Source: Amoebidium appalachense (lineage: Eukaryota; Ichthyosporea). From it: a stretch of DNA of 64,000 bases. Below, one piece after another: positions 1-19,035 of this stretch. How positions within the stretch are numbered: the stretch's first letter is position 1; each line of letters opens with the position of its first letter. The stretch lies in assembly GCA_963693365.1 (NCBI GenBank), contig CAVNZM010000002.1:16988001-17052000 (forward strand), read 5' to 3'. Both the position numbers and the translations under genes were made by a program. Below the pieces are notes generated by a model. That model made no database searches, was not told the origin of the DNA, and worked only from the letters and a program-made list of their open reading frames with translations.

Positions 1-138
1 CCCCCCCCCCCCCCCCCCCAAAACCCTTCCCCAACGTTCTCTTTCTCTCCCCTTCCCCCACGATCTCTCCCTCTCTCTCTCTCTCCCCTCCCCCCCCCCC
101 ACCTTCCCCCCTTACCCTCTCTCAACTTCTCTTGTGCG

Positions 139-170
<32 letters not shown>

Positions 171-301
171 CGAATGTCTGCGTGTGTGCGTGTGTCCTAC
201 TTAGTGTATGTGCGCGCGTGAGCGGGTAGTTGAGGTTGGGGGAGGAGGGGGGGGGGGGGGGGGGGGGGGGAGGGGGGGGGGGATGAATAGAAAACCCCTA
301 C
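1..301 (-). other. VPS4 intron following the exon at 302-450 (incomplete)
   Basis: This is the start of a VPS4 intron read on the minus strand. The donor lies at 301-300, and a C run on the transcript strand (G run at 272-282 on the plus strand, with more at 248-270) begins about 20 nt inside. The rest is TC-rich sequence and a (TG)n tract near 139-167. No exon could be recognised. Confidence 0.6.
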
Positions 302-5490
<5,189 letters not shown>

Positions 5491-5875
5491 GTTCTCGCGA
5501 GAGCACCGTGGCACAAAAACCTGCGCCCACGCTTGTTTTCTACGCCAAACCGCTCCGCCCCAAAGAATACAGCACTGCTAAATACACTCGGCCAGCCAAA
5601 AGGCACGCAACAGCTATTTTAAAGCTTTACTTCCGCGTTCTCTCACGCTCTATCCGCATAACTTATGCCTACAAACACATCCTCGGTAAACTGACGACAC
5701 AAAACCTGTGACTGACCAGCACAGAGTTTTTGCCTGCCGCAGAGAAAATGGCTATTACAGGGTTGCAAACGTATTTTTTCTGAATTCCACAGCTACTGAA
5801 TTACATACAACCTGGGCATTTCAAATTTTCTTAGGAACTTGAGCTGTCCTTACAAGTATCTGATGTAATAGTATA

Positions 5876-6472
5876 CACTAGTTCGGATTGCCTATGTAAA
5901 ATTTTCAATGGCTTTGCTTCGCTCCGGTTGGAATGATGACGTAATGAAGGGCTGCCCATATACCAAATGACGCTTTAAGTGATTAAAGTTGAAAATATGA
6001 ATAGAAAACAGGTTTTGGTCAACTAATAAATATTTTTATACATAACACGACACACATTTATTGTATAAGCAACATAGGGTGTCCGCCGCTTATTTTATGG
6101 TGAAAACTAGAAAAATTTATAATTTTGTCATAGACGATCGACCAGGGCTCTGACGATCGGGGCCTTAGCCGGACGGGTTTTTGCCGATTTTGACGATGAG
6201 GGAAGCGTCGGACATCAGGGGCAACCTATATCATTATTATGCGTTTTTTCATTTCCGACAACTTTTCGTAATGAACCAAAACCTGTTTTCTAGGTTAAAA
6301 CGAGTGAAACATGCACATCAGAGCCTGTAAATTTGTACCACGGCCCCGATGTGGTGAGGGCAGCCCTTACCCTAGCCCTTTCGGAATGTGAGGCCAATCA
6401 GATGATCCGAATCTTTCAGGTAAGCCATATAAGGTCACGCTTACGAATTCCAATGGGAATTCCGAACTAGTG
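5876..6472. mobile_element. Miniature inverted-repeat (MITE-like) element with CACTA ends
   Basis: The termini are perfect 12-bp inverted repeats, CACTAGTTCGGA at 5876 and its complement ending at 6472, flanked on both sides by TA (5874-5875 and 6473-6474). Two further inverted blocks lie inside: AAGGGCTGCCC at 5947-5957 against 6358-6368, and TAGAAAACAGGTTTTGGT at 6002-6019 against 6275-6292 (18 of 18). The 597-bp element has no substantial open frame, so it looks non-autonomous. The CACTA start recalls the CMC (EnSpm/Mirage/Chapaev) superfamily and a TA target suggests a 2-bp duplication; the family assignment is inference. Confidence 0.8.
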
Positions 6473-6812
6473 TATTGCACTTCCCAAAACTACATTTCAA
6501 AGACCAAACCCTTACTTGTGCCATTTCAACCCCGAGAGAAATTTCACAAAAGGCTATGTAATAGACGTTTTGATTGGTAAAGGTATTTGATTACGTCACC
6601 CGGTGGCTCAGACATCAGACCAGTCACGAAGATTTTCAAGTATACGCCTACTCAGTGTGCAGTTTCGGCTTCAACGTTAACCTGTGTCGTGTAGAATATC
6701 TGCGAAACCTACTTTAGGGGGAAGGGGGGCCGGGGACGGGAGAGCTGCAACAAGAGCTTTCGGGGTGTGGTGGTGGTGGTGGTGGTGGTGTGTGTGTGTG
6801 TGTGTATGTGTT

Positions 6813-6854
<42 letters not shown>

Positions 6855-7939
6855 GGGGGGCAACGAATGCTGTGTCACTGCGCATGCGCTTCACACCGAG
6901 CTAATTAGTAGCTTCAGCCTCAGATATGGCATCTAGTAGGGACATAATGCTATGAGGAGGGACTTGCTAAGGAATCCGCAACTGGACGATATGGGAAGGA
7001 ATGTATCAGCTATGTTGGGTGGTTGGCCATTGGATTCCGAAGACTTTGAGACAAATTGTGTGTGCATAGTGTTCGAGTGGGTGAGTAGGCTGGTGGTGGC
7101 GGTGCACGTGGTGGTGGGAAGTGTGTGTGTGGTGGTCACGGTGGGTGTCTGTGTGTGTGCGTGTATGTGTGTTTGTGTGGGGGGGGGGGGGGGGGGGGGG
7201 GGGGTTTGTGGGTGTTGGGGGGGGGGGGGGGGGAGAGGGGGGGGGGGGGGGAGGGGGGGGGATGGATAAGGGAGCATATGACATTCGCCTAGCACTGATG
7301 ATACACGGATACACCTGGATGGATACTGTACATTGCCTTGAATACATGTTTAGTGCTGAGGACTCTGTAATTATTCAATTTACCGATCATCACTCAAGAA
7401 CACAGAAATAAGTCAACCGAAAAATAGGAAATCATTGAATGCCTCGGCGAAAATTCGCTGCTTCTGAACAATATGCTACAAATTTCACTGAAACATTATA
7501 AAGCCATGCACTGCAGCACACACACCAGTTAATGTTTTAAAAACCGTTGCCGCGGCACTCTAGGGCCCTCAAGTTATCCGACTTCACCACCAGGTCCTCC
7601 CACTCAGACAAATAGTAGAACAGTTGCCAAGAGGAAACACCCTCTTGCTGGCACCCAGTTCAATATTGATCATCAAACAACAGCAGCAGCACCAGGCGGA
7701 AACACACTGTCAGCCTTGCCACCTGAAAGTCCAAAAAGGTGAAAACTGTGCATGGTTGAAAGCAGATCTGACACAAGCTGGCATCAGAAAAGCACGGACC
7801 ACAGACTCTTGGCAGCTCACAATATCATTTCATACGACCGTGTCACTGATTTGGGGACAATACTGGATGTTAAATTAAAAAAAAGAAAAAAAGAAATGGA
7901 AAAAAACCATGCTACATATTAAACAACCATAACCAAATC
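6473..7939. other. Spacer, no gene recognised
   Basis: Contains unique sequence to about 6700, a (TGG)n/(TG)n tract running into a poly-G run at about 6815-6852, a second TG/G-rich block at about 7085-7261, then unique AT-balanced sequence. No exon with recognisable protein motifs was found on either strand. Confidence 0.5.
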
Positions 7940-9421
<1,482 letters not shown>

Positions 9422-10697
9422 GTTGTCTTGTTAGGCACGATCTATGTCTTTCTGGATGAAAAGGAATAAGCATCAAATAAATATATCCTCCCCAAAAGTG
9501 AATTGTGATAGTATGTTTTAAGAAGTGTACGAATGAAGAAACCTGAAAATAGATACCGAATCCGCACACACCCCAAAAACTATGTACATACAGTACATGC
9601 TGTCACGGTGGGTTGTAGGGTGAAATAGGCAGTGGGCTGTACACAACTTGAACAAAACAAACTAACATACAAGAGTGTCCGAACAACTGGAGTCAAGCTG
9701 GAGTGGCGGTGGAGCCTCTGCTGGAGTCCTGACCCGGAGAAACAAGAATCCCCATAAACCTGTAGAGCTTGTGTTACCCCGCTCTCAGGCTGCTGAGCCG
9801 CTGCTCAGCCTCAGAGTCAGCCCCAGCATTTTTTTTCAGCACATTACTAATACTCTGCATCTGAAATAAAAAATACTAAAAATATTAATAAATAAATAAA
9901 AAAAAGAAAAGGGATTTTGATTTTTTGTTTTTTGCCATATATACGCTCTAGGATTATAAAAAAACTGTTAATAGTTTATGAAAATTCTAACAAGCCCCTC
10001 TAATTAATCTTGGGGGATCAGATGATGCGCTCTCGACCAATCCGTTCTCTGTTCATTTGCGCAAATGGAACCTGAAAGGCCAACTAATCTGCCAAAAATA
10101 GCTCTGAGGGCTATATTTAGGGTAGCTCTCTGGGCGGCTTCAGTCTTCTTGGCCCATACCAAGTAAGCGCGCGTAAAAAGTGCAAGTCCGTTTTCCAAGT
10201 TTTCACAAGTGTATCTTTGGCAAGTGACACAACGGAAAATAGACCCCTTATAGCTCCTGCGAAGAGTTTGTTAGCTGGAACGTTGAAATAACGTGTGAAC
10301 TATATTATTAGGGAAGCAGTTTGCTCGAAAGGGTCGAGTCTCTCTTAACACGTTCACTGCTCGATGGGCTAGCGGCTAATGCATCTAATAATCGAGCAGA
10401 AATCATCGGTTGTGTAACACGCCAAGTCGCTGTTTATGGCCTAACCCGTGTGGTCTTGAGAAAGAGAAAACGCCATACCAAGATTTTTATATATAAGGTT
10501 TCTGTTGCACCAGGTTTCATACACCCCAATCACGATTACTTCGCAGTAGTCCGTCTAATAAGCAGGGACTGTTACAAGAGAGAGGGAGGAGCGTAGCCAG
10601 AGCATCGGCCGTCACACACGCGTTTCTTGTTGTGCGCAAACTAGCCGAGACAGTCCGTGTGCGATTGTGATGGGCCCCCGGGCCACAGGGCGGCAAG
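9422..10697. other. Divergent spacer between the small minus-strand gene and TBL1
   Basis: Holds the upstream regions of two genes transcribed away from each other. The sequence is mostly unique and lacks long homopolymers, unlike the introns. No TATA box or other core element could be assigned with confidence, and no exon was recognised. Confidence 0.5.
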
Positions 10698-10717
10698 ATG
10701 AGCATCACCAGCAATGA
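10670..10717 (+). promoter_or_regulatory. Overlapping upstream ORF in the TBL1 leader
   Basis: An ATG at 10670 opens a 15-codon frame ending in TGA at 10715-10717. It overlaps the TBL1 start at 10698 in a different frame. If the transcript starts upstream of 10670, this frame could lower TBL1 initiation; the transcription start is not known. Confidence 0.45.
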
Positions 10718-11147
10718 GGTCAACTTCTTGATCTACCGCTACTTGCAGGAGTCGGGTGAGTGCCACATGCTTTTGCGTTTGAAATCTAGACGCGTTACAC
10801 AGACTTGTTGGTGTGCATCCGATTTTCGGGATTGTTTTTAGTCACGTGTTGTTTTGTGATAGGGTTTTGGAGTGATAGGGTTTTGGAGAGAGGGGCGGAA
10901 GGCGAGGTTGTGATGGATGAGGCAGACATACGGAGTAGATGAGTGGTATGAATGGGGACGAGGGTTTGTTTTTGATATTTTGTGGTGGGGGATGGGTGGG
11001 AAGGAGGGCCTGAAGGGAGGGAGCGAACACCTATATTCTCGTGGAGAGCCTGACGTCTAGGAATAATATTGGGTTGGCGGGACAAGTTCTGTGTACACCG
11101 CCTGGTGTTATGAGTCCTGTGAGGGGAGGAGGGTGACAGAGGGTATG

Positions 11148-11214
<67 letters not shown>

Positions 11215-11927
11215 TATGTTGAGTAACCAATCCAACATCCAAGTGGTTTTGGGATGCACAGATGGACATTCTTGTTTATGTTGTCTTGCACACACCCCCC
11301 CCCCCCCCCCCCCCTCCCCCCCCCTCCCCCTCCCCCCCCCCCCCGTTATTTCTGTTTCAATCTGAAGGGCAGGGAGGGATGAGGGGGGGAACGTTCTAAA
11401 GGCACCCCTGTTATCTATTTGAACGGTATGGCAGTATTGAAACAGGTCCGTTTGGGGGGCGAACTTGGACAGTTGCTGTGGAGGTGAAAGGGGGAGGGGG
11501 GTGGGGTCGGGGGGCCAACATTTTCATCATGCTAATCTGTAGTTGTGCTAGCTGAGCAATCTAGCTATCTGCGAGACACGTTTCTACAGTGCTTTGACGT
11601 TCTTATGGCCAGTGTTCTTTTTCGAAGTATGGAAACCTACTAAGGGTCGGAGAAACGGTAACACGTGTGTGTCGAAACGTGTTGTACTTCGAAGTGACTG
11701 TGGTGAGGGTACGTGCATTGCAAAGGCAGATTTCTAACAGTGGGTCCCACCAGGGTTTCACCATTCTGCGTTCTCTTTCGGTCATGAGAGTTTTGTGTTC
11801 CAGTCAAACATTAGCGGGGCCGATGTTCCACCTGGGGCTCTTATCTCCATTATCCAGAAGGGTCTTCAGTATGTCGAGGCCGAAACACATCTCAACGAGG
11901 CATGGGCAGCGCCCTCCCCCCCCCCCC

Positions 11928-11958
<31 letters not shown>

Positions 11959-12599
11959 ACATACACATACACATCCACACCTGTGTGGGCGCCCACAAAC
12001 CCAGTGCAAACCGAAGGGACTTAGCACGCTTTCTCTGACCAACGAGAGTTCCCTTCGGCCTACGTGACACTTACACATAGGCACGTGCGCGCGCGCACAC
12101 ACACACACACGTGCACGTGGAGCTGTGCAACAAAGTAACTCGATAAGAAATCCCAGCAAATCGTATACACCATAAGTGTAAAAATGGTTGCGATCTGGGC
12201 TTTCGTCCCCTACATTCTTCCCCCCCCCCCCCCCCTCAAAGACACCCGCGCACATGCACATAAAAACACCACCAATACCACCATTACCTCTACCACACAC
12301 TCACACGTGCGCGCGCGCGCGCACACACACACACACTTTTCCTCTCATCCCCCAACTGTGCCCCCCTGGATGCCACCGCATGAACTTGCCCAACTCCTGC
12401 ACAACATTCCGTCTAAACTAATGACCCGGTTGCACCCCTTTTGCATTCTGCTCTACCCCCCCTCCCCCCTCCTCTCCCTCTTTCCCCCTCTCCCCCCTTC
12501 TCCTTGTTTGGGTTTACCTCCAGCACCTCAGGTTGGTGCAGTAAGGTGATGGTCTGCGTAAGGATGTGTGTACTATTAGAAACCCCACTTGGATTTTTT

Positions 12600-12649
<50 letters not shown>

Positions 12650-12771
12650 GGTTGAGTTCAGCCGCATTCGTCGTTTTTGGTCTTCTGTGCCTGACTTCTG
12701 TCCCTTCCCTCCCCCCTCCCCTCCCCCCCCCCCCCCCCCCCCCACCACCACCACCACCACCACCACCGCCA

Positions 12772-12827
<56 letters not shown>

Positions 12828-13705
12828 CTCAATGGTAACTTTACACTTTCGTTGTGGGCCAAGCAGACAAGGGTCGCTCACCGAACCAGAAACATTCCTA
12901 CACCCAGTTGCATTTGATCACGGCCCTTAGGTTACTTGGCCTTAAATATTTTGCTTCTGCATTCAAGCATGGTCTATTCTTGCCTAATTAGGCAATACGC
13001 ATGGCCACATTTGCACGTGTACACACCCACTGACTTGTGTGGCTGCAGGATGGGACGGAGATCGAATGCAACGAGCCCTTCTCCCTGCTCACCCCACACG
13101 TCTGCAAGGCAAAAGACGTAGGTGCACGCCCTGCCTGTGTGGTTGCACTGAAAGTTCAAAATTGTCTTTATTTGTTCTGGGTGGGTAGGTGTGTGGGTGG
13201 GTGTAGGTGTGTGGGTGTAGGTGGAAGAAGAGGGTGGAGCGAGGGAGGGAGGGGGGATGGGGAGAGGGGGGGGAGCAAATATGGGTTAAGAGATGTAATT
13301 GGTCAACGAAGTGTATGGAGAATGAGGCGTACAAGCAGTCGATGCCGTCATGGTTGTGAATCGCAATGTCATTTTTTTGCCTGCATGCATGTGTCCATAT
13401 AGATGCCAGGGCAGGGGGAAGATGTTGGTGACTATGATAGAACCTGAGTATCTGAGCGAGGGGACATGGTAGGTGAATGTTGTATGGGTTGCAGTGGTGG
13501 TGGTGATTTTTTTTTTTTTTTTTTTTTTTTTTGGGGGGGGGGGGGGGGGGATGCAGGATATGGGTATGTAATGTAGGGGGTGGGATCACCAGAGTGACAA
13601 GGAGCGCAAGAGGAAAGAGCGGGATGACAAGCGGTCAGACAAGAAGGAGGCCAAGCGCATGAAGAGAGAGCACAGCGCAAGCATGGACAAGGACAAGGTG
13701 TGTAC

Positions 13706-13739
<34 letters not shown>

Positions 13740-13757
13740 CCGGCAGGTTTTTTTTTT

Positions 13758-13788
<31 letters not shown>

Positions 13789-13877
13789 GGGGGGTTCTGA
13801 CAGCACCTTTTTGTGTGGGTTGCCAATCACACCCCTGTTAATGGATCGTGTGAAGTAATGGGCACTGATCCCCCCCC

Positions 13878-13913
<36 letters not shown>

Positions 13914-14526
13914 GATGTGCAGACAGACGATGACGACCGAGTACGAGAAAAGAACCGAGACAAGGATCGAGACAGAGACGGAGAGAAAAAAGACAAAAAC
14001 AAAGACAAGGAGAAAAACAGAGATAGAGATAAAGAGAAGGATAAGGAGAGAAAGGACAGAGACAAAAACAGAGAAAAGGACAAAAACAGAGACAGAGACG
14101 AAGATCAGGAAGAGGGGAAAGAAGAGAGGAAGGGGAGGGAACACGAGGAGAATGGGGATGGGGAGGGAGGGGAGGGCAAGAAGAAAGACAAGAAGGGAAA
14201 GGAGGAGGAGGGGGAGGAGACAAGGAAAGGAGGCACGGGGGATGAGTCTACGGCCAAGCAGAAAGAGACTAACGGCATGGCTATCGATGACGATGGTCAA
14301 ATGCCCCCCCCCCCCCCCCCCCCCCCCCTGGTCCAGCCCGCGCGTCCCCTTCCCCCCCCCCTCCTCTCCCCCATCCCTCTCCCCGTCCTTTCCCCCTCCC
14401 CACCCCCCTTTCCCCGGCAACTTCAATTTGCACACCACACACCAACATGCTCATGCACATCCACACATTAAATGCCCCTTCAGGACTTGTTCCTGTGTAA
14501 GCCTGTCCTTTGTGTCATGAATCTGG

Positions 14527-14567
<41 letters not shown>

Positions 14568-15211
14568 TAACAGGTTTGCTGCCGTGAGTCCCTCATAGGC
14601 CTAGCCCCCTGCCTCCCTCCCTCTGCTACCTTCTTTCGCCCCCATGCCCACCTGCAAGACACTGGATATACACGCATGCACATAGGCACTTACGGTGCAC
14701 GCACACACACAGACACACACACACACACCGAATTCATTGCACTATGTTGCTCCGTGCAATGCCTACCAACTTACTGCATGAACGGCCACAGACACTGCAA
14801 CACTACCCGAGTTCAAAGTTCGCAAGCTCAAAGGTCACCAGGAGGTACGTCTCCCCCCCCCCCTCCCCACCCCCCTGGAGTCAATAATGCTCGGTTGTTG
14901 GCGAGTACACACACACACACACACACACACACTTGTCTGCATGCCATTGTGGTTGCCTCACGGTCTCTCATCGTCATCTGATTTCCAGGCGGGAGGGGGG
15001 GGGGGGGGAAGATGCGGGTGTCTCCAAAGAGGGTGGGAGGGGAAGGAGGGGGATTGACAGGTGTGCATGTTTCAGAAACAAAGGGGGTAGGAGAGGGGGG
15101 GGGGGGGGGGGACGAGGGATGTTGTGATGGGGGGGGATGTTTCAACGAGGGGGGGGGGTCGTCTTAAGAGTTGGGGAGGAAGAGTCTGGGTAGTACAGGC
15201 AAATCGTGTGT

Positions 15212-15257
<46 letters not shown>

Positions 15258-15430
15258 GGTGTGTTTGTTTTGGAGGATATGGAGGGGGGTGTATTCAAGA
15301 GTTATTTTTCTTTTGGGGGAGGAGGGGGGGGAGGGTAGGGGGGAAGGATGTAGGTTTTTCTGATGACGGCCTCCGGTGATGTGGGGCAAGGTGTGTTTTT
15401 TTTTTTTGTTTTTGTTTTTTTGTTTTTTTG

Positions 15431-15461
<31 letters not shown>

Positions 15462-16562
15462 AGTGGGGAGCGTAGTTGAAGGCGCCCACCAGCACTGTAA
15501 AGGTCACCGAATAATGGCATCTGCTCCTGCTGCTCTGGCTGTAACTCCACCAGTTAAGCTAATCTCTCCATCCACCCCCTCACAGCAATGTCTTGTGGCC
15601 TGGAACCCCACTTCAGATTACGTGGCCACGGGGTAGGAGCCAGCCCACCCCCCACCCCCTCCCCCCTCCCCGCCTCCCCCCCCCCCCCTGCTGCTGCTGC
15701 TTATGTTGTATGGGATTTCTTGGCTTTACGTGGTGCCTGCAACTTCTCACCAACCTCCTCCATTTCTAAGTGAGGTTTACAGGTTTGATTGACCCTTCCC
15801 CGTTGTTTTTGCCGGCCCCTGGATATCTCGATGTTGCTATGCACACACTTGCCCGTCCGGACTTTTGCAGGCAGGTGCATGTAACAGATTTATTCACATC
15901 CTCTTTCTCACCTTGTTGAGGTCTGCAGTCAAGGGTGTGCATTCATTCATATGTTTTTTGTTTGGTTGGTTGGTTTTTTTTTTTCCACGCTGTTACAGTC
16001 TGCAGCCATGGACATGTATGTATTCACTCATGTTCTCTTTCTCGCGGTGACACCAGGGCTGCTGATGGATCCGGACGGATTTGGGACTCGACTGGGCCAG
16101 AAAAAGAGAAGCCATATGTGGAGCTCAAGACAGAGCCAAGGGGGGGCAAGCAGAAGGAGGAGGCAGGCATCACAAGCCTGGAGTGGAGCGTGAGTGCTTA
16201 TTCCCCCCCCCCCCCCCCTCCCCCCCCTGCTCATTGCTTCATTCACGCCTTTCCTTCCCTGTTCCTGACAGCACCCATGGTCTGAATGTTGGAGGTAACC
16301 CGTGTACATTGTTAGCATGTGGCCACTAGAGCACGTGATGTTGTAGCCGGGACCACAATGGGTGATATGCAGTGCAGCCTGCTAACAGGAACCTGCATGT
16401 ACAGCCCAGCGGGGCACATCTAGCCGTGGCCAGCTATGACGGCACAGGCCGTCTATGGACAAAGTCAGGTGCGTTGCATGCTGCGTCGGGTGGCCTGGGG
16501 CTTGGGTGGATGGGGTGGCGTGACTTTTTTTTTCTTTTTCTTTTTCCCCCGTAGTGTGTGCA

Positions 16563-16618
<56 letters not shown>

Positions 16619-16915
16619 TGTGTGGGGGGGGATGGAGGGGGAAGGGAGACTTCTCCTTTGCCAAACCTCGAATGGGAAAGCTAAAGGCTCGCAGAAGAAG
16701 TGAATTGATTTTTTTAATTTTTTTTTTTTTTGGGTGGGGGGGGGGGGGGGGGGGGGGGGTAGCTGTTGGATTGGGGGTGTGTTCTTAGTCAATATTCCAC
16801 CAGGGTTCTGAGTCAGCAACACTTTCCGCCTTCCTTGTGCCCTCTGCACATGCAATCGTGTACGAACAAAACATGCACACACACACACACACACACAAGC
16901 ACACGCACACTCACA

Positions 16916-16950
<35 letters not shown>

Positions 16951-17158
16951 ACACAGGCCAGTTGCAGCACACACTCGAGCACACGCCGGCCAGCAACATC
17001 AGCCCCATCTTCACCATCCGCTGGAACAAGTCCGGCACGGCCCTGCTGACGGGGGGCGGAGACAAAGCAGCCGTGGTGTGGGACTACAAGACTGGCTCAC
17101 AGCGCCAGCGCTTTGCCTTCCATGACAGTGCGTACCCCCGCTCTAAAGGGATTGCTTA

Positions 17159-17222
<64 letters not shown>

Positions 17223-17612
17223 AAGGTCTGACAGTGGGATGCAATCGTTATTTTTTACACCCGAAAAGAAATGTATGTAAACTGTTTCACTTTTGCCTTG
17301 CACCGGAATGCAATAGTTGGTGTGAGGTGTTTTTGGGTGACGTTTTGTGGTAGTTGTAGCTGTGGGTGGATACCTGCTGTAGCATTGAAATATGAGTTCA
17401 TTCTCCATTGGATTCTGTGTGTTTGAAACCAGAGTTGGTCCTAGTCTGGCTTGGCCTTATTCCTCCGTTCCGGTCAGAGACACAGGTTGAATAACGTCCA
17501 GAAGCCCATATTCACCAATCCCCATGTCAACATTTCCAAACACGTACATAGTTTCCTAACTGTCGTCCTGTTTTTTTTGCTCCTGCGCGTTTCAATGGCT
17601 GTGCGGCTATAT

Positions 17613-17646
<34 letters not shown>

Positions 17647-17923
17647 GCAGAGGCGGTGTTTGATGTTGACTGGATGGACGATGAGACGTTTGCCACTGCC
17701 AGCTATGATGCCAAGATCTATCTGTGCCGGCTGGGCCAGGACAACCCCCTGCGCACCTACCGCCACGAGGTGGGCACGACATGCCTAAGGAACACACACG
17801 GGACACATTGCATGCATTCACACACCTGTGCATAAAGGGGTGGAATGGGCCTGATAATGAAAGAGGGTGGATGGGTGTCTGAGAAGGGGCGTGGAGTGGA
17901 GGCGAAAAGGGAGGGAGGGGGAA

Positions 17924-17960
<37 letters not shown>

Positions 17961-18268
17961 ATGATCCGAGTGATATGTGTATTGGCCATGCACGTATTTG
18001 TGCATGAAGACTTGGGCTGTCCGTGTACTGCTTGGTGCCCATATGGCCAAACAGCACACTACCAAACATTGAATCTTCTTTTTCGCCATCCTGTGCCCAC
18101 AGATAGGTTAGGTTTTGTGCCCAAGTAATGTAAATTTTTTTTTTTCATTTTTGCACACAGGCAAAGAAGATCACGGCAATCCGCTTCAACCCAACTGGCA
18201 CCATCCTTGCATCATGTGCAGAGGATCCCACTGTTAAGGTTGGCTCACAGCCCTTCCCTCCACACGCA

Positions 18269-18322
<54 letters not shown>

Positions 18323-18750
18323 GCGCGCGCACAGACCACCTCGTCCTCCCCTTCCTCCTCGGGATCGGGTTTTCATCATCTTTGATGTCCTTCTCGTTCA
18401 CTCCTGCTCTCTGTCTATTGACATGTTACCTCCTACTTCAAACCCTTCTCCTCCCCTTACCCCTTCTTACCTGTTTACACTGTGACACGCACGGATGTGT
18501 CACACCAACACTCGCGAATGTACATATGTACACAAGAGCGCCCACACATGCACGACACACGCAAGGCAGGCACACATGCGCTCAGTATCTCTTTATATGG
18601 TTAGTGTATGTGAGTGCTGATTGGGCTATGCAGCTGTGGAAACCGGACCGGGACTCGTACGTACAGCAGCTCAAGGGCCACACGAAGGACGTCAGCAACA
18701 TCGACTGGAGCAGAGATGCTGCGTCCGGCCGTCTAGCATCGTATGTCCAC

Positions 18751-18794
<44 letters not shown>

Positions 18795-18993
18795 TACTCA
18801 TGTTCAAGTGAAACAGTATCTGAGTTGGGTTTCGTTAACGAGGGGAATAGGTCGAAACTCGGGTACTGTGGATGACGTGGGCCCCCCCTGAGGATGGGCT
18901 CTGCTTATTATGCATACTCTTTATGTATGGCTTGCATTCTGCATCGTGTTATCCGTTTGTTCTTGTGTACTTCGTACTTTTTGACGCATTCAA

Positions 18994-19035
<42 letters not shown>

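Noticed and set aside
14569-14588. Apparent 10-nt TBL1 exon between AACAG and GTGAGT
   Set aside because: Exon 5 (donor after 14295) joins exon 6 (14792) directly in phase and gives a sensible reading ([12 protein letters not shown]); the extra piece is not needed.
16379-16404. Longer TBL1 exon 9 starting at an upstream in-phase AG
   Set aside because: It would add 9 residues (PANRNLHVQ) between WS and PSGAHLAV that other TBL1 proteins lack; the acceptor at 16404 gives an ungapped match.
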